DNA of 64,000 nt from Pyrenophora tritici-repentis (taxonomy: Eukaryota; Ascomycota; Dothideomycetes; Pleosporales; Pleosporaceae): positions 2,666,001 to 2,730,000 of the forward strand of contig NC_089390.1 of the NCBI RefSeq assembly GCF_003171515.1. Direction: 5' to 3'. The position numbers were made by a program, and so were the translations under genes. A model generated the notes under the pieces. It saw only the letters and a list, made by a program, of their open reading frames with translations, was not told the DNA's origin and did no database searches. This document shows, piece after piece, positions 47,288 through 59,598 of the stretch; position 1 is the first letter of the stretch; every line of letters begins with the position of its first letter.

Positions 47288-48463
47288 CAGTCAGGGTCCA
47301 TATTGTCTACACAGGAAAGATGAACTTCTTCTGGACGGAGTCCGAATCATGTCCTTGTCTCTCGTGTCCATGCACGCATGCTTACGAGCCATGCTGCTCT
47401 TCCTCGGACCCAATCTCCTGTTGTCCCAGTCTACTCTAGCGACTTCTCACAAAAGACATGTATGACCATCACCGGACTTCTGAGTCTTACGTACACGTGC
47501 CCGGTCGGCAGTTGTGGTACTAAGCCCTAAGGACATATCACTGCCTGATACAAGGACCGAACGCGAACCCCGCCTGGCTCCCACAGATCATGTTCTACAT
47601 AGAATGCCATCTTCAACCAGTCTACACCGCTTTGCTTACGCGAATCTCAACTGCAAACAGCATCTCACGCCACACGGGATTCCTCCAACCCCAACAAACG
47701 CAACCTTTGACCAATATCTACCCTTCCATGGGCAAGTAACCCGAAGCAGTGCGGAGATTTTGCTCCGTATGATATCAGCTAGGATTTTCATACGATCGCT
47801 GCATTTGACGTGCATCTCGGAATTTAGCGGCTCTCGAGGTAAACGAATACGTCGCAGAGTAAGCACGGGAAGACTTCGGCACATCACACGCAAGAGCTCG
47901 GCACCATGAACGTTGTCACAAACGTTGGATACGAAAAACGGAAGAAACAGAGGTAATTTTGGGAAACAAGTCGGCCCATGCTGACTGCAGGATTTATCCT
48001 ATTTCATCCCTTTCTTTCCTGGGATTTAACACGTGCGAAAGCTAGTACGTGAAGGTCATCAATCGAGACAACCTTCAACCCGAAAGTGAGACCTTGGAAG
48101 CCATGGATCGGAAAAAGGAGGAGAATGATTGGGAGGCCCGCAAAATGCAACATCCAATATACCATGGATACGAAGCAAGGATATGTTTCTGGAGGGGGAA
48201 AATCCCTCACCCCACCACAACTGGACAGTCCTTGAACTCAACCATGTGGACTGCTGGATGCATGAAAAGAATGAAATGCCGACCAAGACATCACTTTCGG
48301 CCCGTGAGTTAACAACCATTGGTACACAAACAACAAGAATAGGTAATATCGAACACAAATATTGTCAGCATTTATCGTATTCCCACTGTACTGAACTATA
48401 TTTATGCACATTTTCATGAATTGTATCATAAACAGTGCTAGCACAGATATGACGTAGAGGACT
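47288..48463. other. Intergenic right of Tc1/mariner element
   Basis: No gene recognised in 1.18 kb. Open frames up to 131 codons lack recognisable content. The right part is likely the lacA 3' region. Confidence 0.45.
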
Positions 48464-51400
48464 TTAATAGGCATCCGACCTCGGCTCGTACACTTGGCCT
48501 TCAACCGTCTTCACAGTCTGCATTCCACTCCAAATCATCGCATCAGCCGTCAATTCCAAGCCTTCCACATTGGCCGCACCTCCATCCAAGTTCCACAATG
48601 AGATACCCAAATAATTAGTGCCGGTGTAGTTCAGAATTCCCTCTGTAACAGGGAACTTGAGCTGTGGACCCACGTTGCTGACATATTTTCCGTACTGCCA
48701 TCCGTTGACGTAGAGCTGGACGCGGTAAGCGGGCACGCTGGACCCGTTCCCTGAAGATGCGGTGCTGTTTGTGAAGGTGAAGCTGAGTGGGATGTCATAA
48801 CCGGCGGGCATGTTGAGGTCGAATTCCGTGGCGAAGAAGCCGATTCCTGGAGCTGTGATACCAGCGGCCACGGGGCCAGGGGAAGCTTTCCATCCGGCGG
48901 TTGAGGCTGACAATGCACCGGGGAGGTGGAGACCCTGTCTTTCGACGAACAAACCGCCTTCATTAAGGGGCCCACGTGAGATATCCTTATAGTCCTCTCC
49001 GCCGAGGTTACCGGTGAGCTTCCACGCAATATCCGAGGCGTCGTGACCCGCGAGCTTGTATTCTAGGATGCCGCGGGGGTTCTTCATTGTTTCGGTGCCA
49101 ATAGTCCAGTTCTCGTCGAGACCTTGGTTGTCGATTACGACGGTGATTGTGTAGGTTTTCCCCTTTGTGAGGTTCGGCATTGTGAAAGTCGAGTTGCCGC
49201 TCATGGCGCGGTCGTAGCCCCTCCAAGAGCCGAGGAAATGGGAGCCGATCCAGGCGGAAGAGCCGAATGCGGAGCCGCCTTGGGTGGTGAGGTAGAAGGT
49301 GGATTCGTTGCCTGTGGCGGTGAAGGTACCGCGGAAGAGTAGGGTGCCGGTGTGGTAGCCGTAGTCGGAGCTGTAGAGTGATACGGGTGTGTTTAGAGGA
49401 CGCTTTGAGTTGTATGTCTTCTTCAGATCGGCCACGGTCCACTTGCTGTCGTCGTATCCGGGTTGGATTTCAGGCAGGGAGTCGACATACTTCCATTCCA
49501 GAGAGCTGAGCTGAGGGATGCTGAGCTCGGGCTTGGTGAATTCGACGTTCGCGACTAGGGTACCTGCTTCCGACTTGGTGAAGTCGAGAGCCTTGCCGTT
49601 GAATGTGATTGTGGAAACACTGGAGGGTGCGCCGCCAATGATTTCGACTGGTGTTGTTGCATTCAAATCACCAGTGAGTGCGATAGTGTCACCAGTGACC
49701 TTGGCAGTGCGCATCAGGTAGCCCGCCTTGAGCATGACCGGACTTGAGGAGTCGTGCGGGGCTTGGTCGACAGACCAGTAATTGAAAGCCTCGTTGCGGT
49801 CGAGCATGTACACGTAGATGAAGCTATCAACCCCAACCTTGGCCACCTTTCTCGTGCCGTCGGCCACAAAGTTCAGCAGTGTAACTCCGCGGGTAGTGAT
49901 GCTCTTAACATCGCCTTCGAGGACATCCAGTCCCGTGACGGCGAGTGCAAGCTCGTGGGTCTCCCCGGGTCCACCATATACAACCAAAACGGTCTTATCC
50001 TCATACTTGTGCCAGGTGAAGACCTCGGCGGTAGAGTAGATGAGGTTAGCGCCACCGATATCATAGTCGCTGACATGAACCTTGGAATCGCGGCCATTCA
50101 GCGTAAGCGAAGTGCCATTCATCTGCGGAACGGTGATGTTGCCGAAAGTTGAAGTCTGGATTTTGAGTTTGTAGCTTGTGGAATCGAGAGAGTTGTACTT
50201 GTTGTGCCTGAGAAAGTAGAACTTTGTGTCTTTGTCGGTAGCAGGAGTAACGCTCAAAGCACTGTTGGTGGTCCAGGCAGTTGTTGAAGCATTACCTCGC
50301 GAGGCAGTTAGATAAGCAGGGCTAACCTTGAGGAAACTTGCTTGAAGCTTGAGTTCAGAGTACTTCTCGCGGTCAACTTGGCGATCCTCTCGGATTGGTG
50401 CTGCGTAGTCATAACTCGTGTAACCTCCAGGATGGCCAAGATTACCCCAGTTGGTACCACCGTAGGTCATATACAGGTTCAGAATTGTGACACCGAAACT
50501 GTACAGTTGCTTGTAGAAAACGCGGTTGAACTCGGCGCCTACAAGGATACCACATTTGTCAAAGCCTGGTCCGCCCCAAGGGTCAAAACTACCGGACTGG
50601 AACTCAATAATCGAGTATGGCGTGCTTGGGCTCTGCGTCTCGTGGATTTCATGCCAGTTTGTTGGCAGATTTCTGTCAGGCCACGTGTTTGGGTTGGCAC
50701 AATCGAAACCAAGAGGGTAACCATCGTGGCCGTAGATATCGACAGCAGCAGGTTTTCCTGGAGCGTTGTTTCCTTGAGCCGAAGCGTCGTTGCTGATCAA
50801 AGGCACGATAATGCCGGCACTGCGAATCTGGTTCTCGACATATTCCATGTATACAGGATCTGGGAAAGGCTTGATCGCCGAAGTGGCCTGTGTGTACTCA
50901 TTCTCTGGCTGCACCAAGATGATGGGTCCTCCGTTTGTAATCTGGGCAGATGCAATCTTAGCGCCGACGTTCTTCATATAGCTGCGTTTGCATTAGTTAT
51001 GTCATTTCTCAGCTAGCGTGAAGACAAACTTACTTATCGGTTGAGTTCAAGTAGTCTTCGGCACGCGTTCTCAACATACCCTCAACCCTTTGAAGCCAGC
51101 CGGGGAAGCCTCCGCCAGAAACTTCGGCATTGATGTAAGGACCTGGCCTGGCAAGCAGGTAGATGCCTGCTTCCTTCGCAGCGTCAAAAAAGGGTTGCAA
51201 GTCAAAAACGCCCTCTTCACGGTATACTCCAGGCGTGCCTTCAAGCAACGCCCAATCAACGTAAAAGGAAACGCCATTGTAGCCAAGAGCCTTGATCTTC
51301 TGGAAGATATCCAGGTAGAGTGTTGGAACAGGCAGACTGCTTTGAATTAGGGACTGCGATTTTCATACAATGCGCAAAGTTTGACATACCGGTAAGGATG

Positions 51401-51666
51401 AACTTCACCCGAGTACAAGAAGATGCGCTCGCCGTGAACGAAAAGCGAGTCCTCATCCCAGGTTACCTAGGAAACGAAACTATTAAAATCTGCATTGCTT
51501 TTGCATCAACGAATCGCTTTCTTCAACTTACAATATCCTGAAGCACTTCCCTCTTGTACGGCTTGATCCAATCCTTGGGCGAAGAATACCCTACAGCCCT
51601 AGCCGCACTCCCAATAGCAAGACAACCAAGCGCAAGCGCGCTACAAAGTTTCTTGAAGCTCTTCAT
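48464..51666 (-). CDS. lacA: Secreted beta-galactosidase, glycoside hydrolase family 35
   Basis: Four exons, 51666-51532, 51466-51390, 51336-51034 and 50981-48464, give 1010 residues, the normal size for fungal GH35 LacA. Signal peptide about residues 1-23 ([14 protein letters not shown]). The TIM-barrel catalytic domain has [27 protein letters not shown] with the acid/base Glu at about 200, and [15 protein letters not shown] with the nucleophile Glu at about 298; these positions agree with characterised fungal enzymes (family knowledge). The beta-rich C-terminal domains contain many N-glycosylation sites. It hydrolyses terminal beta-galactosyl residues of galactans, xyloglucan side chains or lactose, outside the cell. 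A TATA-like AT-rich box lies about 80 bp upstream. A Zn2Cys6 regulator gene lies 1.27 kb upstream on the same strand. Confidence 0.95.
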
Positions 51667-52931
51667 GTCGACCCAACAAGAGTAGCCAGAGGTCGAATGC
51701 TGTAACTTCGCAGCAACACGAGCGGGACCTGCTGGACCCAATATAATAAACTCGCCCTCTCGATCGGAACAGCGCCAGGGTCAAGCCAACGTGCACATGC
51801 GGGCCTTTCCTCGGATCATGCCTCGTTCCTGGCTGACAATGACAGCATAATTTCCCCTCTCGTGCCAATACCTTCCGAGCCAAACTAGGTTACTTCTGCT
51901 TCCTCACAATACAAAGCGTTCCCCATATTTATCGTTGTGTGCAGCAGGGCGGCGAGTATGGAGTTGAACCGGTTAATCGGGGGCAAAGGGTGGGGAAATT
52001 GTGTACCGAGTACATAAAATTGCGCAAGTGACTTTATTCCACCAATATCGCTGCATGGATGGCTGGCGGACACTTGGATCGAGTAACGCAGGCGGGGAAG
52101 TACGTCCGATGCACATCTTAGCCGTTGGTTGCCCATACCACGTCATTGGCGGGATAGATCCAACTTTGTCGTACTATAGCCGTAACTTTACAGGGCCGAA
52201 TTATAACGATAATCCTATTATGGAGTTTCTGGAGAGATATGGGCGATTGAGAAGATTGGGGGCTACCTTCTGCGCCAAGTAGAAAAGAAGACGTACCAAG
52301 AGTGTCGCGGATTTCGCGGATTTCCCACTAAGAACGTGAGGCGGTGCGATGTCTTGACGATCAGTGGGGTTAGCGCTGGGGTTAATGCTTGTAGGTCTTG
52401 CCTGAAGCTTGGGGTTTACGACCGACTCCGCCCTCTTTTGGGGAAGACATCCGCAGGTGATGACGGTCGGCATGTGGGTGTGAGATGAGAAATCCATGGT
52501 TGAAATGGCTTATGATAGCAATGAATGGAATATTAGTGGCAGGGGGACAGACAATGTTGCCGAGGTAATAGCGACATGAGCTTTATTGACGTAACTACGG
52601 CAAGAAGAAACTCTGCATCGAGCAAACCAAACAGATTTCATATTAGCCGGCGATATGCCGTCTGGAAAAGAATAATTCGTTCGAAGAAGTAAAACACCAA
52701 CATGCTATATCCACAGATGCACCAATGTTGCACGAAGCAATTGAGCTAGCCAAGACCATGACGACCGAAATGTAACCAAAGTAAAAATGCGTCGCCTGCC
52801 CTAATTCGCCAATCGAAGAAGGTGAATTCCGTACGTCCTGGTCTCGATTGAAAATCAATTGGCACGGTAATTCGTTCTCTGCGGAACTACAAGATCGTAC
52901 CCGACGCAGCCCCGCTGAAAACAGTAACAGC
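51667..52931. other. lacA promoter region
   Basis: No gene seen in 1.27 kb between the regulator 3' end and lacA. An open frame of 93 codons at 52001-52282 has no recognisable content. The lacA promoter (with the TATA-like box at 51741) occupies the left part. Confidence 0.5.
51741..51750 (-). promoter_or_regulatory. TATA-like box of lacA
   Basis: ATATAATAAA on the plus strand (TTTATTATAT for the minus-strand gene), about 75-85 nt upstream of the lacA start codon. Confidence 0.4.
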
Positions 52932-55900
52932 TCAGTGCTGCTGGTGATTTGCATAATTAGGAGCAGCACCCGGTGCGTAAAAGGGTGTGTTGTTATTGTC
53001 GTCGTAATTCATAGCGTCCCAAGACATGTTGGGATACTGCCCTGGTGTAGCTGACATGAGAGGGTCGAAAGTATTCCAATTATTGATAGACTCTTGGCCC
53101 ACGTTCTCCATAGCTGTTCTAGCAGCATTCATATCCATGGGTTGTATCCAGCCTTGGCTCTGATATGTGGTATTAACTGGAACCGATGGCGGTGGTGGTT
53201 GAAACTGCGGGGTAAAATTGTTTCGCTCGGGAGTCATAGTCACAGGGTAATTGTTTTGATAAGACAGCGGTGGGCGCTGTACAGAGTACTGAGGATTGTT
53301 GTTGTCGCTGTAGGCGTTATGAGCGCTGACTTGAGGTCCATAGGCAGCCACGACCGAAGGCTGTGATTGATTAACAGCTGTGAAATTGGCTGGTGCCACA
53401 GCATGTTGATTAGATTTGTCGTCAGGTGCCCGTTCTTTCTCATGTTTGATCGCGGCAACAATAGGAGGAAGGGTGCGTTCTGCAGAATCCTCGTCGTGTG
53501 GTAACCTAGTATCGGCTAGGTCCGCCTCTTTGGTAGCCCAATGGCTGTCGTCACTGGTGGTATTCCCAAATTGCTTGTGCATCTTTTCGAAGAATGTCGT
53601 ATAGTCTTTCAGCCCGCCGCTGCCATGTCCATCGCTGGAATTGGTCTTTGGAGAATCGTCAACATTGCCACCAAATTTCTTGTACTTTTTCCTTTCTTCG
53701 CGATAGTATCTTTGCCACTCGGCCAGTTGACAGATCCACGAGCGAGCCATCTTGAAGCGGTCTAGAATGTGAAGCAGGAAGCTATTCGCGACATCGTGAG
53801 CCCTAGGTTCCAGGCGCGATGAAATGACGCTATCTGGATCCATGTTCGGGAAATAGTGACAATATATGGCTATATTGGTTAGCGAGCTTCACTGAAGCAC
53901 GGAATGATGGGATCTTACTGCATATTCCCACAGCAAAACAAGCAAACGCTACCATGGGGGTTTGCACTGGGTTGCTGCGAGCTTTAGGGAAACCGATTTT
54001 ATGAAGCAAGTTCGTGAAATCGCTACAGGCTTTTGCGCAATCTTTGGCTTGGTTGATCCAATAGTCTGGTTCAGGAGGGGGTTCGTCGATGGTTGGTTCG
54101 TCCAAGGGACCCACGGGACGAGTCAATGCCCATGGCGACGTGGGCATGTACTCCCTGTATAGCCAAATGAAGCACAAGGTATACATGGCATGTATTGAAA
54201 CGTATTTGCCGGGGTTGGTAAAAACTCGATCCTCGGTATTGTCTGGCGTGAGCTGAAGATCCTTGGGCAGGTCGTGCTTCAGCCGCTTGAGTTTGTCTTC
54301 GAGTTTTTTGAACGTCGTTGTTGGGTTCCATGGTGGGGTTTTGCCTTCCTGCCTATGGTGTGTTAGCTAAATGGGCAAAAATGAAGGGCCAAAGCATGGC
54401 TTACCGTCTTCCACTGTTGCAAGACCACCAGACAATCTCACCAAAGACGACAACAACTTTGATGTACCAAGTGAGCTCAGCCTCGTGTTCTCCAATCTCC
54501 CATCTGCCACTATCGGATTGATGGGGACCGTTGTGGTCGCTATTGATACTCTTTGCATGGTCGTCCCACGCCTTTCTGCGTCTCGCGTACGCTTCATCGT
54601 CTTCACCCAGTAGTCTTGTACGTGCTTTACGTCCATAATTAAATGCCTCATCACTACACACAAGCTGGGTTCTCTGGAAATGCTCTGGCCTCAACATTGG
54701 GGGACGATTTTCGCCCCAACTCAGATAGGAGTCCATAAGGCAACAACTCCAGAAGGTGCGGCGTTGAGTTTCTCGCAGGATGACATGGTCTTTCTCGGAA
54801 AGATTGCTATCGTCCTTTCGGAGTGGTATCGGCTGTCCTTTGTGATCGACGTCTAGATGCGGGTAGCCAAGGACTATGGCACATCTTATAGCAATCCCGA
54901 TCTTGATCCAGCCCTCGACGCCTTGTAGGGCGGTCCACTCATAGTAGCCCAGCAAGAGGAGGGTCTGAATCTTTTCTAGACTGGGCAGGCCGAAAATATC
55001 AGTGCCCATTTGCGTGCGCGTCGCCTGGGCATAAAACTCGGCAGTCTTGATAGCATCCTGTCCATGCTGTACCAGCTTGTCGTGGAATCGGGCAGTCTGG
55101 GTGAGGAAAGCCAACAGTAACGGCGGATATGGCTGTGGCGCTTGGGTCTGGGCCGGAGACTTGGCATCAGAGAAGTTGGCCGACGGCAGTTGTTGCTGCA
55201 CAGCACTTAAGAAGGTCCTTTTGTGTAGGAAGGGGAAGTCAATAGAGAAGTGTTTTTCGTAAATGACAAACTGCGACGCGTGAGCGAGGGGGATGATGGG
55301 GGATCAGAGCGCATTTACCAGCTCTTCCCAAACTTGGGCTGTCAGTAAAGGTGATTGGAGGGCATCTTCGTATGTGCCCAGTCCCTCAACAGGACGCTGG
55401 GCTGGCGTTGCTGTAGGAGCTAAAAGTTTGCGACGCTTCTTTGGCGGAGCCTGGGCATGTCAGCACAGGGCGTATATTGTAGACCGGGATAACTTGTCAC
55501 GTCGCCAAGCAGCACCAGACAGGGCAAGGTGACATGTGGGGGTGAAAGTAGCATCACATGACTAACTTACGTCGAGGTCGGCAGTACTATCACGCCGCAG
55601 CGGGCCGGTGATGGTGGCCGCGGCGGCGTGATCCCAAATACAGTCGCGCTTGGTGTTTGCGCAAGCCTCGCACGTCGTACCCTGACCAGCGTTTACGCAC
55701 TTGGTCTTACTTCGGCGGCATCTGGCACACGCAATTTGCGAGCGCATGCCTCTTTTTGCTGAGGGCTCGGCACTCCCGCCGATGGCATCAAGGAGTCCCG
55801 GGGTCTGCTGGGGAGATGCTTTGACGGTTGAGGGTGACAGCTGAGCTAGTGGAGACTGATGATGGTGTGGCTGCTGCTGCTGCTGATGATGATGATGATG

Positions 55901-55996
55901 TTGCTGTTGCTGCACGGGGGAAGATGGCTGCCGGGGTGATGGATGCGGGTAAGCAGTCGCTGCTCCAGTTAGCCGCGGTGCATTCTCTCCAGTCAT
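52932..55996 (-). CDS. Zn(II)2Cys6 transcription factor with fungal_trans domain
   Basis: Five exons, 55996-55571, 55450-55319, 55270-54405, 54352-53919 and 53869-52932, give 931 residues; phases agree at every junction. The N-terminus is rich in Gln/His runs. The binuclear zinc cluster is at about residues 88-118 (CARCRRSKTKCVNAG then TTCEACANTKRDC), with a longer spacer after Cys 3 than in Gal4. PKKRRK just after is a likely nuclear signal. The middle homology (fungal_trans) region begins at FVIYEKHFSIDFPFLHKRTF and includes ETQRRTFWSCCLMDSYLSWGENRPPML. The C-terminal third is Gln/Asn/Pro-rich, likely an activation domain. Target genes are unknown. The closest same-strand gene is the beta-galactosidase, so sugar regulation is a possible but unproven role. 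Confidence 0.9.
55871..55915. repeat. CAG/CAT-type trinucleotide tract in regulator gene
   Basis: Imperfect CTG/ATG (plus strand) trinucleotide run encoding alternating His and Gln blocks in the N-terminus of the Zn2Cys6 protein. Likely length-variable between strains. Confidence 0.75.
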
Positions 55997-58803
55997 GGGA
56001 GAATGCGCGACGGCGCCGTGATCTGGCGGTGCGCGAATTTTGGCGATGGACGCAAAATGGGGGTGGGGGCCTGGTCGGTGACGGGGTGACGGGGGTGACG
56101 GGGGATAGCGATGTTGTCGTCGTCGTCGTCGTCGTCGTAGTCGTCAAGGCTGGCTGCGCGTGTTCCTCGTTGAGCCCGGGTGATGTTGCGACGTGCGGGC
56201 CGGAGGGATGGATATAGATGCCGGCAACGCCAGGTCCAAGGCTGGGGCCGAAGATTGCTCAAAACGCAAAGGTGGGATAAGGGCGTTGCGCAATCGTATC
56301 GGGGATCATGGGCCGGCCAACAGACAACACGGCCTGCAGTTGTTTGGATTGGGCGTGGTACCAGAAGCAAGACGTTTCGAGGGCCCTCTCTGCGATGCTG
56401 CGATGCTGCTGCGGGCACACGGGTATTAACCTTGGGTCTTCCCTCACCACGGAACGACAGTAACTTGGCGCGTTGGTCCTTGCAGGACGCCTCCAGGGCT
56501 GGTCGACGATATTTAAGCGATGTCTTCATCCGACAAAGCTACAGGTCACCGTGATTTTCTCTCTGCCGGGCCTGCCGTCTGAGCTTATGCTCTGTCCTAC
56601 TTACTCTACTTGACCCTACATCATCGACCCCTCGCCAACTCGCCAATCCAATCCAATCCAATCTTGATTCTCCGCACTAACTACTGTCCTCTCACTCTCG
56701 CTTTGCTAGTAGCCAGAACTACTGCTACAGTAAACATCCCTGGACTCTAGCGACGGGCCGGCCAGAACGTCCGAGCCATGTTCCGTCTGGTCTGGTCCGG
56801 AACGCTCAAACGTCTCTGTTCATGCCGCTTGCTCCCATACCTATGTGAGCTGTCGCGCGCAGAACAGGCCCGGGTTGTTGACACGTGGGCGGCCATGCAT
56901 GCAGTAGGAAGGTAACGCGGAGCCTTATGGCGCACGTACAAAGACGCCCCAGTCCAATGCGTTTGGCTGTCAGCCCGGCACATTGCAGTCAACCCGCTCT
57001 AGCACACACTCAAGGCCCTGTCCATCTGTCGCCAGCGCATCCCCACCGTGTGCCATGCAACCATTCCAACGGGGGGATGCTCTTCACATGATGCGACCTT
57101 GTAGCCTATCTATTCCCCAATCGAGCTGACTACGCATATCGCAACATGTGCGGACTTAGATCTTACACCGTTGGCCATAGCAGATAGCCTTGTGGCCTTG
57201 TTTCTTTCCTATTTCCTGTTTCCGCGTCTGACAGCCGTATCACCCCAATTTGCGCCATGGTTAGCACATGCGCTGACCGGGCAAATCACCACCATGCGCT
57301 TGAGCGACTCCGCATTGCAACGGCTTTATATTGAGAATGCCAAGTCTTCCATACTGTCCCTAGGAACACCGCAATGCTTCGTCAGTCAATGGGCTGCTCT
57401 GTTCCCCTCGCCACGCTCAAGCGAGCTATGTCGCGCATGGGCATGGGTCCAATTTCAGCCTGACATTGATGAGTGAGATGATACGCAGGCCACGCTGCAA
57501 GTAGCCGAATCTGGTTCTTACTTTATCGGTGTAAAATCCTGCATCTTATCTGCCTTCGGGCCAAAACAATGTCGCACCCGCTTTCGCTAATGATGAGTGT
57601 GAAACATGTGACTAGGTAGTCTTCAAGTCGCAGCCTTTGTATTTGTTGGGAATCGAACCTGCGGTAGATAAGGCAGCTGGTTGCTGCATGCACGAGCTTG
57701 GATTACACGGCTGACTAAGCCGTGTGGTCCGAGCTCTAGCTGCTGCCTTACTGCCGACCTCCCTCCACCTCCATAGAACAACAAGAACAATCACAATCAT
57801 TTCAACTCGTTGCAACGAAGGTGATTCCGATACCTTAGCCGTATCAACAGTATTATTTCCGTCTACTCCATCTGGCAGTTGCGAGCTATTTACTACTTTG
57901 GCTTCATCTTAATTGGTTTTTGATAGATGAAAGACTATCTCTCGCTCCACGTGTCGATCCTACTTATGTCTAATCTCTGAAAGCTCTTTCCGGTATTCCA
58001 CGCCCTGTACATACCTCCTCTTGACATAACCTCCGTCAGAAGCACTCTCGATCGGCGGTGAAAGCATAACCTTGGCAGTAGCCTGCCATAATGCTAGCTA
58101 TTCGGTCTTGGGTAGCTTTGATGGCTGCCCGGACTTTGGTCATGGACTGTCCTCTCTCGACTAGGATATTATTAACTTGGGTAGACACTCTTGCCCCTGC
58201 TTCAATCCATGGCAGCTCGGGAGCTTGTTCAGCCGTTGTTTTGGGAGCTACCTGGGCTGTACTGAAGGGACTGGGGGAGCCGGACTGACTGGGGTCTTCT
58301 CGACAGGGCCCGGCAGTTGAAAGCCGAAAGATGGGACGGCGATATTGCTGCTTTGGCCATATCAGTCTCACTCACGACCGGAAAAGCAAAGGGCAATTAC
58401 GGCTCCTCCGGGGTCTCCCCCATGGTTGCAGATGATGACGTCTTTGGGGTCCAGTGGAAGTCCCCGATGCAAGATATGTTGAAGCACCGCTCGATGTCAA
58501 CACCATTCGGCGTATACATCAGTTTTAGACACGTAAGCCTGTCCTTTTGCGATAGAAATAACAGTATATTCGAAAATATATTGTACAATAGTAGAGAGTT
58601 TAGATCCGTAATGTAGCAAACTGACAACGGCGAAGCAAAAAGCAACACCACCTATACTTTACAAACCTGAGGATGACTCTTTTCCATCGCAAAATTGAGC
58701 AATAAAACCCCGTGCATACAGTAAGCACTGATAACAGAAGAGTCTCACGAGAGCAAGCGGTGAAGCGGAATTATGCCTCGCCACCTTGCACCTCCTAACA
58801 CCA
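55997..58803. other. Gene-poor 2.8-kb stretch upstream of regulator
   Basis: Contains the regulator promoter and leader (55997 to about 56600). No intact gene recognised. A GTC microsatellite is listed separately. Minus-strand open frames at 58397-58651 and 58036-58371 lie in different frames and could be remnants of a degenerate gene, but I recognise no family. Confidence 0.4.
56116..56145. repeat. GTC/GAC microsatellite
   Basis: About nine GTC units, one interrupted by TAG, in the presumed 5' leader of the Zn2Cys6 gene. Just left (about 56079-56103) three GTGACGGG-like units form a small tandem repeat. Confidence 0.75.
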
Positions 58804-59598
58804 TCACTGTTTCTTTCTCAATCTGTCGCTCTCGCCAACCCCACCTCCACCTTCTCCGCCAGGCATAACCACAGCCCCGCCCTCAATCCTCCGAAAACAA
58901 ACATCCACCTGCTCCACCTCAACACAACTCAACTCATCACATCTCACATCACAATCAACCCCTGCATCCACCCACACCGTAACCGCCTGCAGGTCACTAT
59001 ATCCCCGCACAGACCCTCTCGCACTCTTGAATCCCCTTGCACAGACGCAATGGTCAACAACACAGTCTGCATTTACGCCGCATGAAGACGGAGAACCAGG
59101 TGTGTCTGTGTGGCATTTCTTCAGCGGACAGGGTGGTGTAGACGGAGGATCTGGCTCCGTGTTTGTCTTCTCATTCTCATCTGCATTCTCTGCGTTGTCA
59201 TCTGCGAAATCTTCATATCCCCAACATCTCGGATCGCTGGGACAGTTACCACACTCTAGCCATCCATCTGGACATCTTTCCTCGTGTCCGAAGTTCGGTA
59301 GGCTGTCTATCATTATGCTCAGGCCGCCCGGTCGAGGATACGGAGACCCGGGGTGTGAGGGTTTCGGTGACCAGGGAGGGAGAGACTTGGGGTTATGAGG
59401 TGGGGGTTGTTGATGCTGCGCCTGGCGCTTTTGGAAGGCCGTTTCGTCCTGGGAAGAAGATATGAGCCGGTTATTCGCATTTTTAAATGCAATCTTATAG
59501 GCCCAGGGGTTTTGGTCTGGTTTCTTGGGTTTGAAGGGGCGGGCTGAGGAGAGGAGAGGGAGAACAGAGAGCAGAAGGTAGATCAACTTCATCTTCAT
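58804..59598 (-). CDS. Secreted cysteine-rich protein with EGF-like segment
   Basis: Single exon of 264 residues. Signal peptide MKMKLIYLLLSVLPLLSSA. A Pro/Ser-rich, Gln-rich spacer follows up to about residue 85. The Cys-rich region starts at ERCPDGWLECGNCPSDPRCWGYEDFAD, then an acidic and Pro-rich linker, then CPLKKCHTD and SCGVNADCVVDHCVCARGF, an EGF-like spacing, and DCDVRCDELSCVEVEQVDVCF. About sixteen cysteines. KR after FQ (FQKRQAQ, about residue 56) could be a Kex2 processing site. No named family recognised. It could be a cell wall or secreted effector-like protein; the EGF resemblance is by motif only. Confidence 0.72.
   Translation of the reverse strand: MKMKLIYLLLSVLPLLSSARPFKPKKPDQNPWAYKIAFKNANNRLISSSQDETAFQKRQAQHQQPPPHNPKSLPPWSPKPSHPGSPYPRPGGLSIMIDSLPNFGHEERCPDGWLECGNCPSDPRCWGYEDFADDNAENADENEKTNTEPDPPSTPPCPLKKCHTDTPGSPSSCGVNADCVVDHCVCARGFKSARGSVRGYSDLQAVTVWVDAGVDCDVRCDELSCVEVEQVDVCFRRIEGGAVVMPGGEGGGGVGESDRLRKKQ

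Noticed and set aside
48049..48419. Short plus-strand ORFs near the lacA 3' end
   Set aside because: Overlapping frames with no signal peptide, motif or splice structure; consistent with chance.
57636..57735. Possible minus-strand tRNA
   Set aside because: A perfect B-box-like GGTTCGATTCC and an A-box-like stretch are present, but the T-stem does not pair and no acceptor stem closes the structure. At most a tRNA-like remnant.
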